Source: Chara braunii
Taxonomy: Eukaryota > Streptophyta > Charophyceae > Charales > Characeae
Assembly (NCBI GenBank): GCA_003427395.1
Contig: BFEA01000286.1
Location: 1,224,140-1,288,139, forward strand
DNA length: 64,000 nt
Direction of reading: 5' to 3'
The notes under the pieces were generated by a model. The model was not told where the DNA came from and did no database searches. It saw only the letters and a program-made list of their open reading frames with translations. Shown one piece after another: positions 1 to 13,046 of the stretch; the first letter of the stretch is position 1, and each line of letters opens with the position of its first letter. The position numbers were made by a program, and so were the translations under genes.

Positions 1-3000
1 CAGCCCGGTCTTCAAAACCTAGGTTAATGAAGTTTCAAACAATCCCACCCGTGATTCGGTGAGTCGCTAGAAAACCACAGAACTGCGAAGATGCAAAATG
101 ACAGGGAGGGGCCACTGTCAAAAGGTTTAGGTCGCCTGGCCCGTGGGTCACATTCCAAAACGATCAGGTCCGGCAGTCCGCAGTGGAACCCCTGTCACAC
201 AGCCCGGGCTGGGTAGGTTTCATCCGATTCCTTGAACTTCTGGTGGGCAGTCCCTACTGCCCCAACGAATCTCTGGCCATTGCATATAAGCCAAGGCCAG
301 GTAGGTCAAGGGACATTCAGGTGGCAGGTCGCCGAGAGGCTACTACAGCACTAGGTTGACACACATTAGCGGTAGGAAAGGGAGGGCTAGGTGGTCGTGG
401 GCACATAAGAGGTAGGCCCTGAAAGGGAAGAAGGGCTGTATAGCTGGTTTGGCACCCTGTCGCGTAGGGATGTCCGTCCAACAGATGTGGTCCTTGGGAT
501 GGTGAGGAAGGCAGTAAGTAGGAGAAGTTGGCACAATTGCCTGGTGGTTGGCAGATAGCCATAATCAGCAGCAGTGGATAGAGCTCAGCAGTATGGTATA
601 GGACGAATTTTGCACGAGTCGGGAGCTGCTACTCCATTGTTCTATTGGTTCGATGCAAACAAGGAGAGGGCTTTCATGAAGTGTGCGTTCCTATCTTAGC
701 GTGATCTCGTCCTTTTCACTTCTGCTATCGGTTTGGTCTGATGAATGTTGAAGTTTGTGTTGTTCATGAATTGAGTTTCCACAGGCAGGTTCCTTGCGTA
801 AGATGACACTGAGGAGAAGGAAGAGGACAACGACTAGGACGATGACGACGACAAGGACAATGAGGACGACAAAGACACAGGAAGGCACAGAAGAGAACGA
901 ACAGAGAGAAAGGAGCGGATGAGAGACAGAGGTGAACAGAGGATGATGCTGAGGAGAAGAAGAGAAGAGAGGAAGGAGAAGAGGAAGAAGAATACCCCTG
1001 TCAAGCACCATTCTAAGCTTATTCCTTTCTTCACCCGGGGTTGGCATCTCTTTCTTTCACAATCCCACCCGACATATCTGGAGCAGAAACGCCATTTGAA
1101 CTTCTTTTCCAAACTCGCCCAACATCTCTGGAGTAAATGGTGCAATGACTTCAGCACAGGGAAGGAGCACTGGGTGGAAGGTGTTCAAAAACACCAAAAG
1201 GGGAAGCCCAGGAAGGGAAATACCCATTCGAGAAGGTACAGCGGGAAATGCACAAGTCAGAGAGTTCACGGGGAAAATTGGACAGGGGAAGGGATGCATC
1301 AGAACAATGTAGGCCAGCAATCGGAATAACACAAGGCAGTTGAATTAGGAGGAAAAACCGTCAAAATAAGATACGAGAGTTGAAACGAGGTCCCAGTTCT
1401 GCATAACAAGTATTCAGAAAATTGCGAGGTCAAATCGGCCTTGGAAAACCAAGGCAGAAAGGGAGACCTATCGAATGAGAACAATGAGGGAGGATCATAG
1501 CATGCCTTATGGGACAGACAGGGAGAGACATTTGCAGGAGAGGAAATAATTGGACACAGATAGCCAGTGGGAGTGTGAGATGGGGAATGAAAGATAGATC
1601 ATCAACAGAACGGGGGTAGATTGAGAGAATGCGGGAGTGCGGATTATGGAAAAGATGCCTTATTCAGCATGCTCGTCACAGAAAGCTGAGTGTGGTATTG
1701 GGTCTCATTCGCCCGTCCAGTGTTCCAATTTGCCCTCCACACCGTGACATCCATAGCACAGCTTTCCAACTTAAACCACCAGTTCACGTCAACGTCCTGT
1801 TCATCCAATTCCGTCGGCAAGTACCCGGCCTAAAAACATTGAGCTGCCAGCCCACCAGCTGCAATGGGAGGGAGGCCGCAACTGCAGCCAGAGCAAGAAA
1901 AACAAAGTACGGACTTGCAAAAGAGAAGAAGTAATGAAACAAAACGAAAAATAAAAAGAGCTGAAAAGAAACGAACTAGCACTTGGTAGCTACTTGGCAG
2001 ATGCAAGAGAAGTGTGACGAAACAAGAAAAAAACGACAGCACGAGAACACGCAACTCACTAACACTTCTTCTACTAAGCTCTGGATGTGATTGCAGTCAC
2101 ATCGATCTGTAACCTTCCTCCAATTCTGGTGAGAGACGGGAGGTGAGGACAGGAAATCATCTGCTTTTTTCCCCTATTGTCTTTTCCTTTGTTTTTCAGA
2201 AACAAAAAGGCCTTAAATGTGGCCACGACCTCCAGACACGTACACTTGCAATGAAGTTGCAGTTTCTCTGCAGGCTGTAACATCAATTGGGTCATTTTTG
2301 TAATTTTTCTACGTTTTGGTTCCTAACCGGTAACTGAGACAGCCCTAGACCAACAGGGACATTTCTGGAAATTCCAAAACTACCCCTGAATGCTACTACT
2401 GGTCTGAAACCTCGTCCTCTTTGGCTACTGCCTGGGACTGGTAGCTCCATTACTCGGAAAAACACTTCCCGTGATTGTTAGCTGTGCCCTAGGTCGTAGG
2501 AGTCCGGTTCAGTAGGCTGTTGTAGAACTATAAATAGAATCACTTCATAAAGGTAGAGGTCATTTACCTCTTGGTCTGCAGTTGGTGAGAGACTGCTTGG
2601 AGACTGCTATTGACTCTGCCAGGCTGCCAGAGCAGCGCCATAGCTGGAGGCGACTGCTACCGTCTTCACCCAAATAGAATGCCCGGTCATTATAGATGTA
2701 TGTATTTGTTGCACTTTTCAGTGCAGCTGGGGCGATAAAAATTCGGGTGAAGCTCGTACGGTTCCGGAGTTGAGCTGAAGCAGGTACTTCATGCGCTGAG
2801 CCCGGGTTGTTCCTTCTTCATCGAGGAGCCGGTGCTGCCCCCTACAAGTGGCTAATGGGCTGGCACTGATGTATCTGAGTGGATCCTCAGAGGCCCTGGG
2901 TCAGATCAGGTTACAGGAAGGTGGCACTGGTGGTCTGCTGCGTGCTGGTTTCAGGGATGTGCAGTGTTCGTTTCAGTTGGTTGAGATGCTTAGATTCTTT

Positions 3001-4738
3001 GTGCAGCTGATTGAACTGGAGAGAGGAGACGCACTGTGAATTGGGTTTCTTTGGATTCTAGTCGAGTATTGAGCTTCCGCTGCGGATATTTCAGACCCGT
3101 TTGGTGTTGATTTCCTCTCCAAGACTTCTTCGCCATCTCACACCTGTATGGGAAAATATGTTGATGCTCTGTTGAATGGAATTTCAATCAGTCACGTCAC
3201 ACACTAGTGGCAACGAAGGACAAGGCCTTGAGATATCATCATGGAGCTGACCATTACTTTGGGCGCACTCACTCTCAAACATCTTTTATGAAGCTGTGGA
3301 CATGTTTGCAGTCAGATGCATTCTGGAAACTGTGCGTGTGAGTGTGCACTCCTTCCATCTTGATCCCCGCTCACCTCATGAATGTACCAACTGAGCTACC
3401 ACGTATTTATTCGAATATCAGCCCATACAATGCTTTTTTTTTCCCTTTTTCTTCGGCATTTTGTTCCATCTGCTGGCAGCAGGGCCAGCAGTTTTCGAAA
3501 GGCTGGTACCCACTCACAATCAGGTTCAGCAAAATGAATTTGTTTGGTTCGTCAAACGAGGTCTGGGTGAACTGGTGGTTAAAGTAAGAAAAACCCTCTT
3601 CGCCGACCTCATAAGATATCCAGTCACAAAGGGCTGAAACCGATAGAGACACCAACAATTTCTCAACCAATGTCCTTCCCACAGACCGTAAATCCTCCTC
3701 CCATTCCTCACAATCCTCTCCCCATCTCAACAAAAGCCCTGCCAACCGCTTCAACATACACTGAACCCTAACCCCCCTCTTCTGCTTAAATCTACTGCTC
3801 AGCTTTCTCTTCTCTTCCGTCCTCTTCCACTTCATAATCATTGTCATTGCCAATATGATGACTGCATGTGTAATTGAGAGACACTGCTTTTTCGTCAAAA
3901 CAGATCCGCCACCTCCACTTCATCACACTCCTATCCAATCTCATGTCCCATATCAACCAAGATTCCCCATTGTTCTACGAAAAGTTGCCATCAATGTGAT
4001 TGATTTTGGACATCCTGTAGTCATTTTTGTAACCTCTGACCGTCCTTTCCTCTTTCCCTCCATCAATCTCAACCACACTCCCTTTCCTTTTACTTTCTAC
4101 TTCTTTTCTCCCACTCCTTAAGCTCCTCGTCGTTGGCCTTCCCTTCCTCTTTCTCATTTTCGGCTTGTCCTCCTTCCCCACAAGACAATTGGCATCAATT
4201 CACGTAATGACACGCAGGGAGAATTTCCAAGGATGTCACTCTCCTCCCCTTCACTGGTTTATCAATTCCCCCCTATCATTGGCATCAATTCACGTCATGA
4301 CACCATGCAGAGCTTTAGCGAACATGCAGAAGTACACTGCAACTGCTCGCCACCTCTTCATCCTTAGCTTCCAGTCCTATGCATTGAAGTTCTATCAACT
4401 GACAAAAAGCAGACATCACGCAATACCACCCACCCACCCACCCCCCACTTCCACCCCAAACAGACAAGCTACTTAACCACCTCCTTTTGAACATTCCTGG
4501 TGGAGAATGTAAAATTTGCTTCCATTTAAAACTCTGCTCTACTACGTTGAACCGCCCTTTCCCGTACACTGCACAATGTGACATAATCGTCCGGCAGCCC
4601 CTAGCAAACATAACCAAAAAATGACACCATGACATCCGTCAAAAATGAGGAGTCTTAAGGAAATTAGTGAAACTACCTCTCCCTTGAGGGCAAAGAAACA
4701 AAAGCAGTAATGCATTTCATGCTCATCGTGCTGCTTAC
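1..4738. other. No recognised gene; probable continuation of the cyclin A gene (intron)
   Basis: I found no coding exon here. Because the cyclin A gene on the minus strand must continue to lower coordinates, this stretch is probably intron. I looked on the minus strand for the next cyclin-box motifs (KRP..DYMERVQ, MR.ILVDWLVEV) by searching for their reverse complements and saw none. Visible content is a GAGGA-rich stretch near 800-980 and a short direct repeat of GGCATCAATTCACGT at about 4190 and 4281, each followed by a variant of AATGACAC. Open frames of 60-160 codons occur but have low-complexity or unrecognisable products. Confidence 0.5.
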
Positions 4739-4884
4739 CTCAGCTACTCGAAGGAAGTGGTAGATATCATTGACGTACGTAGCACACATCTGAGGATCAT
4801 TGGCGACTGATGCATCAATATCACTGTACTTCTGCTCTACCCAGCCCACTCTCTCCCGATATTCATGCTCCTCGTCATCAACTC
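4739..4884 (-). CDS. CYCA: A-type cyclin, exon 4 (start of cyclin box)
   Basis: This exon encodes the segment that opens the N-terminal cyclin fold of A-type cyclins, the regulatory partners of cyclin-dependent kinases in S phase and G2/M. The peptide contains WVEQKYSDIDASVAN followed by DPQMCATYVNDIYHFLRVAE, which closely matches the plant CYCA pattern (DIDxxxxDPQ.CA.YA.DIY.HLRV.E). The acceptor is a pyrimidine-rich TTTTGCCAG before GAGTTGAT; the donor is GCTGAG followed by GTAAGC at 4738. The exon is 146 bp: two bases complete a Gly codon with exon 3, and it ends in phase 0. The next exon should begin with the conserved (L/V)xKRP...DYME helix, which I could not find in the window. Family assignment is firm; subgroup (CYCA1, 2 or 3) is not. 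Confidence 0.9.
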
Positions 4885-5097
4885 CTGGCAAAACATGGGA
4901 ATAGGAAACATGGCAAGCCATTGTCAGAATCCGAGTGCCAGCAACAGCTGCACCGATCTCCTCCACATTAGTTGATTCTGGAAAGAACAGGATGGAATCA
5001 CCGCCAACAAAGCGTCAGCCAGAGGAGAGTTCAGGAGTCAATTGATGGGACTGCAACAATCTAGTGACTTTACACTGCTTTTTTTCGGAAACGACCG

Positions 5098-5600
5098 GCC
5101 CAGCCCCATATATTCTGAGGGACATCAGTCCGGTTGCTCAGCGCCGGCAAGCATGACTCGGTTTGCATTGCTTTTCTTTTTTCTTTTTTTCTTTTTTTTC
5201 TTTTTTCCTTTTTTTCTTAAAAAAGTCGCCACAGCACAAGTTCACACTTGGACACACAAGGCTACACACCCGAGATGAACACAAGTGGAAATTGTTTACA
5301 AATTGAAAATTTTATACATCAAAAGCCTCCAGCACGTAAACAAGAAGGCAACTCTGATTCTCTCTCTCATGTCCTGTTTACCCTCACCCATTTATTCTGA
5401 GGGGCATCAGTCCGGTTGCTTACCACCGGCAAGACTCAGTTTGCACTGCTTTTAACCACAGCACAAGTTCACACTTAGACACACAAGTCTACACACCCGA
5501 GATGAGCACCCGTGGAAGTTGTTTACATATGCCCGTCACTCACACAAGAAGGCAACTCTGATTCTCTCATGTCCTATCCACGCTCACCCCTCTCTGAATG
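5098..5600. repeat. Imperfect direct duplication inside cyclin intron 3
   Basis: Two copies lie head to tail, about 5098-5385 and 5388-5600. Each begins with a version of CCCATxTATTCTGAGG, then GGCATCAGTCCGGTTGCT, a CACAGCACAAGTTCACACTT block, ACACACCCGAGATGA, and ends with AAGAAGGCAACTCTGATTCT. The first copy carries an extra T-rich insertion at about 5170-5220, which accounts for most of the length difference. This is a local duplication, not a coding feature. Confidence 0.85.
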
Positions 5601-5838
5601 TCTTCCTCCCCCCTTCTCTCACTTTTTCTCACTCACTCGGGGCTCTACACCCATGGTGCCTGCCTCTGCAGACTACACTACCGCACTTCTTCCAAGCCTA
5701 CTCGATTCCCCCTTCTCCTTTTCCTTTTCCTTTCTCATATACGTGGATTGCCGTCGCAAAGACTCCATAGTTGGATGTGCTGCCCATAATCTGCTCACAC
5801 CACTGAGATTCTCAGAATACCTAGAATTTTGAACATAC

Positions 5839-5946
5839 CTGCTTCCTTTGCCTTCCGCTTGACGCTTTTCCTTCGTTCTCTGCTCTGCGTGCTCTCCTCC
5901 GTTCTTGCCTCTTCTCTGCCTTCACTCCTACTTCCATCCTCGATGC
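5839..5946 (-). CDS. CYCA: A-type cyclin, exon 3 (charged N-terminal linker)
   Basis: The minus-strand reading is a 108-bp exon with a good acceptor (pyrimidine-rich tract ending CATGCCAG) and donor (GAAGCAG followed by GTATGT at 5838). It encodes about 36 highly charged residues beginning IEDGSRSEGREEARTEES and ending RRKSVKRKAKEA. The phases join exactly: exon 2 ends with one base, this exon starts with two and ends with one, and exon 4 starts with two. Such charged, poorly conserved linkers are usual between the N-terminal regulatory region and cyclin box of A-type cyclins. No motif proves it alone; the call rests on splice signals, phase and position. Confidence 0.65.
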
Positions 5947-8900
5947 CTGGCATGACAGAAGGACAAAATACAACAACGTCAATTTGAGCCAAATTGACAA
6001 TACTAAAGACATCAAACCCGGATAACGCTGTGGAGGTACACCCTTGATTTAATTATGCACACTCTCTACAGCACATCATAAACAAGGTGGACCTGTGTTA
6101 CACAAAGGACACATCACTCTGCACGGGCTCACATGAGTGAAGAACGCCGTGAGGAATCATTCTTTGCAATCCACACTAGCTGGAATAACAAAACAAACAA
6201 GACATCCATTCCGATAGAAAGGAATCATTACCCACATAAAAGACATTGCAGAAGTCATGAAAAGTTCACATCACGATCTCTCCTCCCGCTTGCACACAAT
6301 AACGATGTCACATCCTCGGTGTCACAGACAGAAAATAGACAGCTGATATTCTGGGTTTCCTTTCCACCTCCATCCTCAATATGTGACATGAGAGCACACA
6401 ACGAATTAACATCTCATTGCATCAACAATGAACTAACATCCCATTGAATCGACAGCCAAAGCGAACTTACGGAAGAATAAATCCCCACCATCTTAAACCG
6501 CCAGTACCTTTCCCTGCCTTTTTCTTTACCTCCGAGTATGCCGGAACATGCCCCCACAGGGCCGGCACAGCTTCGGGCAGGAGAAGCAAAACTCCCCCCC
6601 CACCCAAAAAAAAGCAAATAAGATGTGAGGAACAAGCCCTCAAGGGGCCCTATCAGACATCACATTGTTCTGGGCTAAGGCCCCCAGCAAGCCAAGTGCC
6701 CGCCCTAAGTGAAGGCGGGCCTGAATATTTGCCAAAGGCAAAATTCGACTTTTCCATACATGGGTATTCAGGATCTCGCAGCACGCCAGTTGGTTGGGTA
6801 GACTCACATTGCTGCGTCATACAGTTGGCCCAGGCCTTGACAGTTGCGCCTGGGCACACATACACAAAGCAGGGCCGATAAATTGGGAAGCAGGCCATCG
6901 GCCTTTACAAAAGCAGTAGTGCCGACGCACCTGCCTGAGAGCCCTGCACAGATGCAGCAAACAGCCCAAGCCCGGAGACTCAGGCCGTGCCTAACTGCGA
7001 AGGGGCCCAGGCCCTTAACTGTAGTCTCAGGCCTGGGCGCAGGGTCTGGGACCCAACTGGAAGCTACTGGAAGCTTCCAGCCAGGCCACACACAGCACCC
7101 AGGAGGCTGCCACTTCCATTAAAGGAGTGAGGCAGCCCAGGCCAGGCATTCTGACCAGTGCTGGCAATGCGGAGGTGCTGCTGCGCTCTCGCTTGATGCT
7201 GCGCTGCTGCCAAAGCCGCTGACGGGGCGCGTAGAGGTGAGGAGGGGCGCTGCAGGGCAGCGGAGCACAGGCGGCCATAGCCGAGCTGCTGGGCGCCAGG
7301 GGGTACAGAGGGTGATCGGGTGGTCTTCAGGGAAGGAGGTGCTGTGTGGGATAATCAAGGCATGATTGAGGGTGACGAGATACGTACCCGGTGCATGAAG
7401 AAAGGCCGGCTATGGAGTTGACAGTCATGTACATTGGTCTTCGAGAGACGAAGTGAGCCTGTTGCGTGAACCAGCTGTAGGTAGGATAGTCGGGCAGAGT
7501 AGGTTGGGCGCTGGGTGCCAGACAGAGAGGAGCAACTTTGGATACTGTGTTGGTGTGGCCTACGGGCTTGGACATTGGCTGATTATTTCATTGTATTTCT
7601 TATATGGATGGTTTCTCGGTGAATTTCGTACTCTCTGCTTGGATACAACTACCTGGACATCTGCGTGATTTCGCAACTTGGTTTTCTGTATATCGTTCAC
7701 ACTCATATTCCTTGCAAAGATTTCAGCACGTAGGAAATATATCACGATTGCAGCCACCACCAGCACTCTTCAATGGAACGAGACATACATCACCCTGACT
7801 GTATATGGCTCGACAGACAACTTCTATACATTCACGTCCCTGCAACCTACTATGGCGGTCTTCAAAAGAAAGTGGACGAGGGAACACTACCGCCCCCCTC
7901 CTCCCATGCAAGATTCTGCCTGTATCGGGACTGCTATTGTGGGCTCGTACATTCAGAGAGCTACAACGATTTGACTGTATCAAGAGCGGGCGCCCAGTCC
8001 AGATGCATTTTTTGTATTGTAGAAAAACACAACTGTGGCTGACATCGGGTCTCGCACTCTTTCCCCAGATCATGCTATACTGACGAATAAGTCCACACAA
8101 ATGCATGGTACTCGGGCGAAGATCATCAATCCTACAGTCTTCACCCAAACAGAACGCCCAGTCATTACCACTGTATTTAGACTGAACCTTTTCCCAAATA
8201 CATCTCTTCTATATTCAGCTGAAGACAGTACGCCAAGTAGAAACCTCCCAGATCTTCCCGAGGACTGATGCCTATGCTGCATTTCCTTCATAGCATCCTC
8301 CGCTTACGGAATGATGCCTATGCCCTTCCAACTTCTTACTATCAAGATTCTCGGGGTGAAGTAATCTTACTCGGCCTCAAAATTATTCCTCGCATCCTCC
8401 GCTAACCCACTGCTTTGGCATCGTGATAGACCCTTCACCGTAGTAGATTTGGAATGAGAGAGTGCCCCTTGCACCAGACGATATAATCTATTTACCTTTT
8501 TTCATGACAATTGATTCCAGGCCATCTTGAATGTCTAGAGCAGAGATGGAAACGATGGCAACTCCACAAACAAGGTTGGATAACATCGACCAATGCTACG
8601 CCGTTCTTCGGTCAGACTCACATGCTCGCGGTGTTGGATAGAAAATGCATGCAACCATCAGTAGCACCATAAATCCAAATCCACAATAGACAGCAGTCAA
8701 AATTCAAGTTGCCTGCAAGATTGCTCGCACAGCTTCTCAACACCTTCCCAATACAACATCATAGGAACCTAACCCACCTCTCCCAGATCAACCTTCTCAC
8801 TTCTGCCCAGAACACTGTCACCTCTGCCACTCCCCCCCGGTCAGCAACTCTCCGCCCAACCCCCCTGACACCCATCCACTCCTCCATGAGTCCGCACTGC

Positions 8901-10120
8901 ATCCATGCCGGTTTTGCCCCACTTCCGAAGGACATCCTAACCAGTACACAGGACGGCAGCTAATGTTCCTGCAGACCTCTGCCAAATGGCCATTCCAGAA
9001 GTCAGGCTAGGCTTGGGGGCAACTATAAAGACGCCAGGTGTCTGCACCTCTTCCGAGCCTTTCGCAATACCAATATACTTGCTTGTGGAGTGTTGAAGCA
9101 CCCTAACTCCTTCCACATACTCCTCGACAACCCCTTTCACACTGCCCTCAGTTGCACCCCCCCGCCTCCAGGCAGACGGGAAGCATTCGAGGGCATCCGC
9201 TAACCTACCACCGACACATTCGTGACTCAGCACCCTACCTCTTCCTATTCTTCTTCACCTCCACTTCGTCCCCTGCACCTATTTCTCCCATTTGCCTTAT
9301 TCCTTAGTCTCATCAACCTCCAATCCTTCACCTTCCCTTTCCTCCACTACACTTGCACTCTTCTTCCTGCTCCTCATCCTCTTACTCCGTTACCTCTTCC
9401 TCTCCACTTCCTCCTGTTCATCTGCTTTCTTTTTTCTTTTTTGTCCGGTGCTCACAATATTTTTTTGCCTCCTTAGCGGATCCCCTGCACACCATCTATG
9501 GGAGCATTGTTTGGCCCACCTCTATGGGAGCAGTAGTTGCAGGCACTAGCGCTAGGGAAGGACAACCCCATCCCAGCCCTAGTTGAAGCAGTTCGGTCTC
9601 CAAGCGAGCGTAGTCGTCCTACACTATCCCCACCCGGGTAAGTCAGATAGTGAGTGTTCCAACAGAGCTACCATAGGCAGAGTCAACTGGCTCTACCCTG
9701 GCAAAGGTCTGCTTTCTCATCGTGATTTCGCAACGAACATAAAAAAATGAGAACTCCCATTTACGCCGGGTTCACCAAAAAAGGAAAGAAAGATGGAAAC
9801 GAAAAAGGAAGGATAAAAAGAAAAGAGAAGGGGGAAAAAAGAAGGATAGAAGAAGAAAGGAAAGAAAAGAACTCCCATGTGCAACGCCTCGCAAAACATC
9901 CTGAGCATGCAGGATCCTTTTGCAGGTCGGAGATATCTGCAGGTTCCCAGCAGGCACTACAAGGCTACGTTGTTCTCCCTCTAATATCGACCACAAATGA
10001 TCAAGATATCTGCAGGTTCCCAGCAGGCAACCTCTTCCAGACTCCCGTTCCTCTCTTGTTTCTGCTCAAGATATCTCACTGTTTCATTGGAGAACACTCC
10101 TGCGTACAGTCTAAGAACCA

Positions 10121-10193
10121 ACCCTGTTTCTCCCTCATCAATCTGCCCTGTTTCTCTCTCATCAATCTGCCCTGTTTCTCTCTCATCCTCTGT
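10121..10193. repeat. 24-bp tandem repeat, three copies
   Basis: The unit CCCTGTTTCTCxCTCATCAA plus TCTG recurs at about 10122, 10146 and 10170 with one or two differences. It lies in cyclin intron 2. The plus-strand translation is open across it but matches nothing known to me. Confidence 0.85.
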
Positions 10194-11886
10194 AGTTCTC
10201 CCAAGACTATGAAAGCAAGTCGAACCTCTCATTCTTCTGATTATAGTATGATGATGCCAGCATTTCTCTGCAGTTCTGGCAAGACTATGAAATCAAATCT
10301 CTCACTCTTCTCATTTTCTACGTCAGCTAGTTCTTTCGTGACAGATTCAACCTGTGGATCTTTCCTGCTAAACGGAAGTACAACGCATTTGGAATATGAC
10401 AGTTTTCCGGTCCACTTCATGGGTATCACGCTAGGCGTTCTTCACTCTACCTCCAGATGATGTTGTTCGTTGCATGCAGGTGTGAAATCTCCTCGTCGTT
10501 TCCAATCTATCATTTCATTTACGAAACCTTGCTAAACCCCTACAGCCACCCCTCTTTCTTTTCTTCCCGTTCCTTCTATTAACAAACAATGACATATAAA
10601 CTTGCCCCTTGCTAAACCCCTACAGCCACCGCTAAATACAAGAGCTGTTTGTCCCAGGTCCATATAAAAAAGGGCGTGGGGAGAGATTTGAACGCTCAGA
10701 AAAAACTAGGAGTGCAGGCCAACCTGGTTGACTTATCAACCACCAGCTCAGCGTTGGAGAAAGAAATGCCGAACGAGGCAGGGGGAGAGGTGAAAGAACG
10801 TTAGAGAGATATGAAAAGAGAGATTGCAAAGGGGATACTCGTTTGCCAGACCATTTTGATTCGATGAAAAAACGACCTGGTCATACACAGAGAGCGGTTT
10901 AAAAGAAGCACGTTCATCCATGCAAGAGGGACGGGTGGATCCAGAGACAGGGAGAAGGCAACAGACAGCACGGTCATCCAGCGGGGCCGGACCCAGCCAT
11001 CTGGAGACGTGAAAGTGACATGAGACTACGGCATGACACGGTGCATAGGATAGAGTAGATGATAGAAAATGTGGTCGTTAGCGCTGGTACATAAAGACCA
11101 GGGAGAGCAGAGAACTACTATTGTTTGTCGAAAACTGGCTGTTGGAGGCGAGACATGGGGCTAAATCCCTTGTCATGGTGCATACGGTCTGAGTTTGTCC
11201 AGAAAGTAGGTACCTTGTACCTCTACCACCGAAATTGTGGATGCGACACGTGGCACCTGATGAGATTCTTACCATTTGGTTTGATCAGTCAGGGAGACGC
11301 TTTTCAACGATGGACCTTGCACTCCGTGTTCTGCCGGAGAGTAGGGTCTTCCCCTGAGTCGAATGGGCAGTTATTATCACTGCTTCCGGACTTAAAGTCG
11401 CCCCAAATACAGCCGTAGAGTGTAGACACTTCACGGAACTCAAAGAGGATATCTTTTGTTCTTCGCAAGTCGGTGTGGAAGATCGCAGCCGTACAGTGTA
11501 GACACTCCACGGAGCCTACAGTGTGAATTATCCTCGTATCGTCCTAACTGGAAAACATGGCATCTAATTCCTTCCACTTCGTCAATTGCACAGTACGCTC
11601 ATTCTGCCTGTCGACTTCATGGCATTTCTTCCGCCCATGGTCAGTTGCACAATGACTTCTTCCACCAGTGGACAACTACACATACGGGCTACCAATCCAT
11701 CTTTATCTCTCACTCGCGAATGAGAGACTGGAGAGCACCATGAACATGGACGTCTGCACTCCCTTTGACAAGGATTACGACAACTTAGGATTCTCTCTTT
11801 TCCTGCTGATTCATCCACCAGCGTCTCAGCTGATACAACTTACCACCACAGGACAGCGATTCCCGTCTACAGTACAAGCGAGAGGC

Positions 11887-11975
11887 ACTGAATGATATAC
11901 AAATCGCACCCTTTGACAAGGTCAGATTGGTCTCTGAGCCACTGAATGATATACAAATCGCACCCTTTGACAATG
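11887..11975. repeat. 54-bp tandem duplication
   Basis: The block starting ACTGAATGATATACAAATCG and continuing through CACCCTTTGACAA occurs at 11887 and again at 11941. Both copies are followed by variants of GGTCAGATTG. It is a recent-looking local duplication in cyclin intron 2. Confidence 0.85.
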
Positions 11976-12990
11976 TCAGATTGCCTCGTCAGAGACCAAT
12001 ATACGAATCGCCAATACAAGAATCGCCCAACGTGCTGCAGCCAGGCTCACTCCCTCCTCTCCAGGCTAACACTAATCCAGCAAAGGCGAATAACCGACCC
12101 ATGCACGCCAGAAAACTCGTTACCCATCTTCTTCCTGACAAGCACAATCTGTCATTCACTAGAATCGACCGAACGCAACGCTCCATCGCACAGGAAGCAG
12201 TACATTGTAAGGCTCCAGCTTCCACACGGACCTCCATGTTCCTGAAACCGACATGCTTCGATGATTTTTCTTTTTTTCTCAACCGGGCAATACACGGCTC
12301 ATACCTTCTTCCGCCTTATCTTGTCATGCCGGGATAGTTAAGAGCTGCTTTACCTTTTTTACTGACGTAGGTCATATTAAACAAGAATTGGACCCCACTG
12401 CACATCATTCGACAGACATTACTTCACGGCGCAAATGATCCAACTTGGGAAATGAATTGTGGATTTGACACCGTCCGAGGATATCTATTACCTACTGATA
12501 TGGTGACGTCCCAAGCAGCACGCTGCGTACCGGACTTCTGGGGTGAAACATTGCCTCACGATTTCTAGCTTATTCCCCCGAACATAACTCCCTATTGGCA
12601 TAACAGTATTTCGACAGAATGGAGACTGTATACATGATGACAGGGCGTTATGTTCGGGTGAGTCAAGTAGCTGTGGCCGAAAACGACGCTGAAACCGAGA
12701 CGCCTTGGACATGCAACGTCGAGCAGAGCCTGTTCATACTAGGAGCACGCCAAATCAATCACCCCACCCGTTGGACGGCACACGTCCTTGCCAGGTTGTC
12801 ACACGCCTCCCAAAGAACCATAACCCCGTTCTCTCGCCAGACCTTCAAGCATTTTGATCCTTTCCAACGCACACGACCCGACCCCCCTCGCTCGAGATCC
12901 CACCTTCGCCACCCCTATCATATTCAGAATATCATTGACCTTTGCCACCTCTACCAAGTGATAAACTTTCATTGTCCTTCTCCTTCTTTT

Positions 12991-13046
12991 TCTCTCTCTC
13001 TCTCTCTCTCTCTCTGTTTGTGTGTTCGTGTGTGTGTGTGTGTGCG
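12991..13046. repeat. (CT)n-(GT)n compound microsatellite
   Basis: A CT run of roughly 13 units is followed by an interrupted GT run. It is low-complexity sequence in cyclin intron 2. Confidence 0.95.

Noticed and set aside
3407-3898. Minus-strand ORF containing CDWISYEVGEEG, superficially like cyclin-box DWLVEVAEEY
   Set aside because: Only a few residues coincide and the flanking sequence lacks every other cyclin-box residue.
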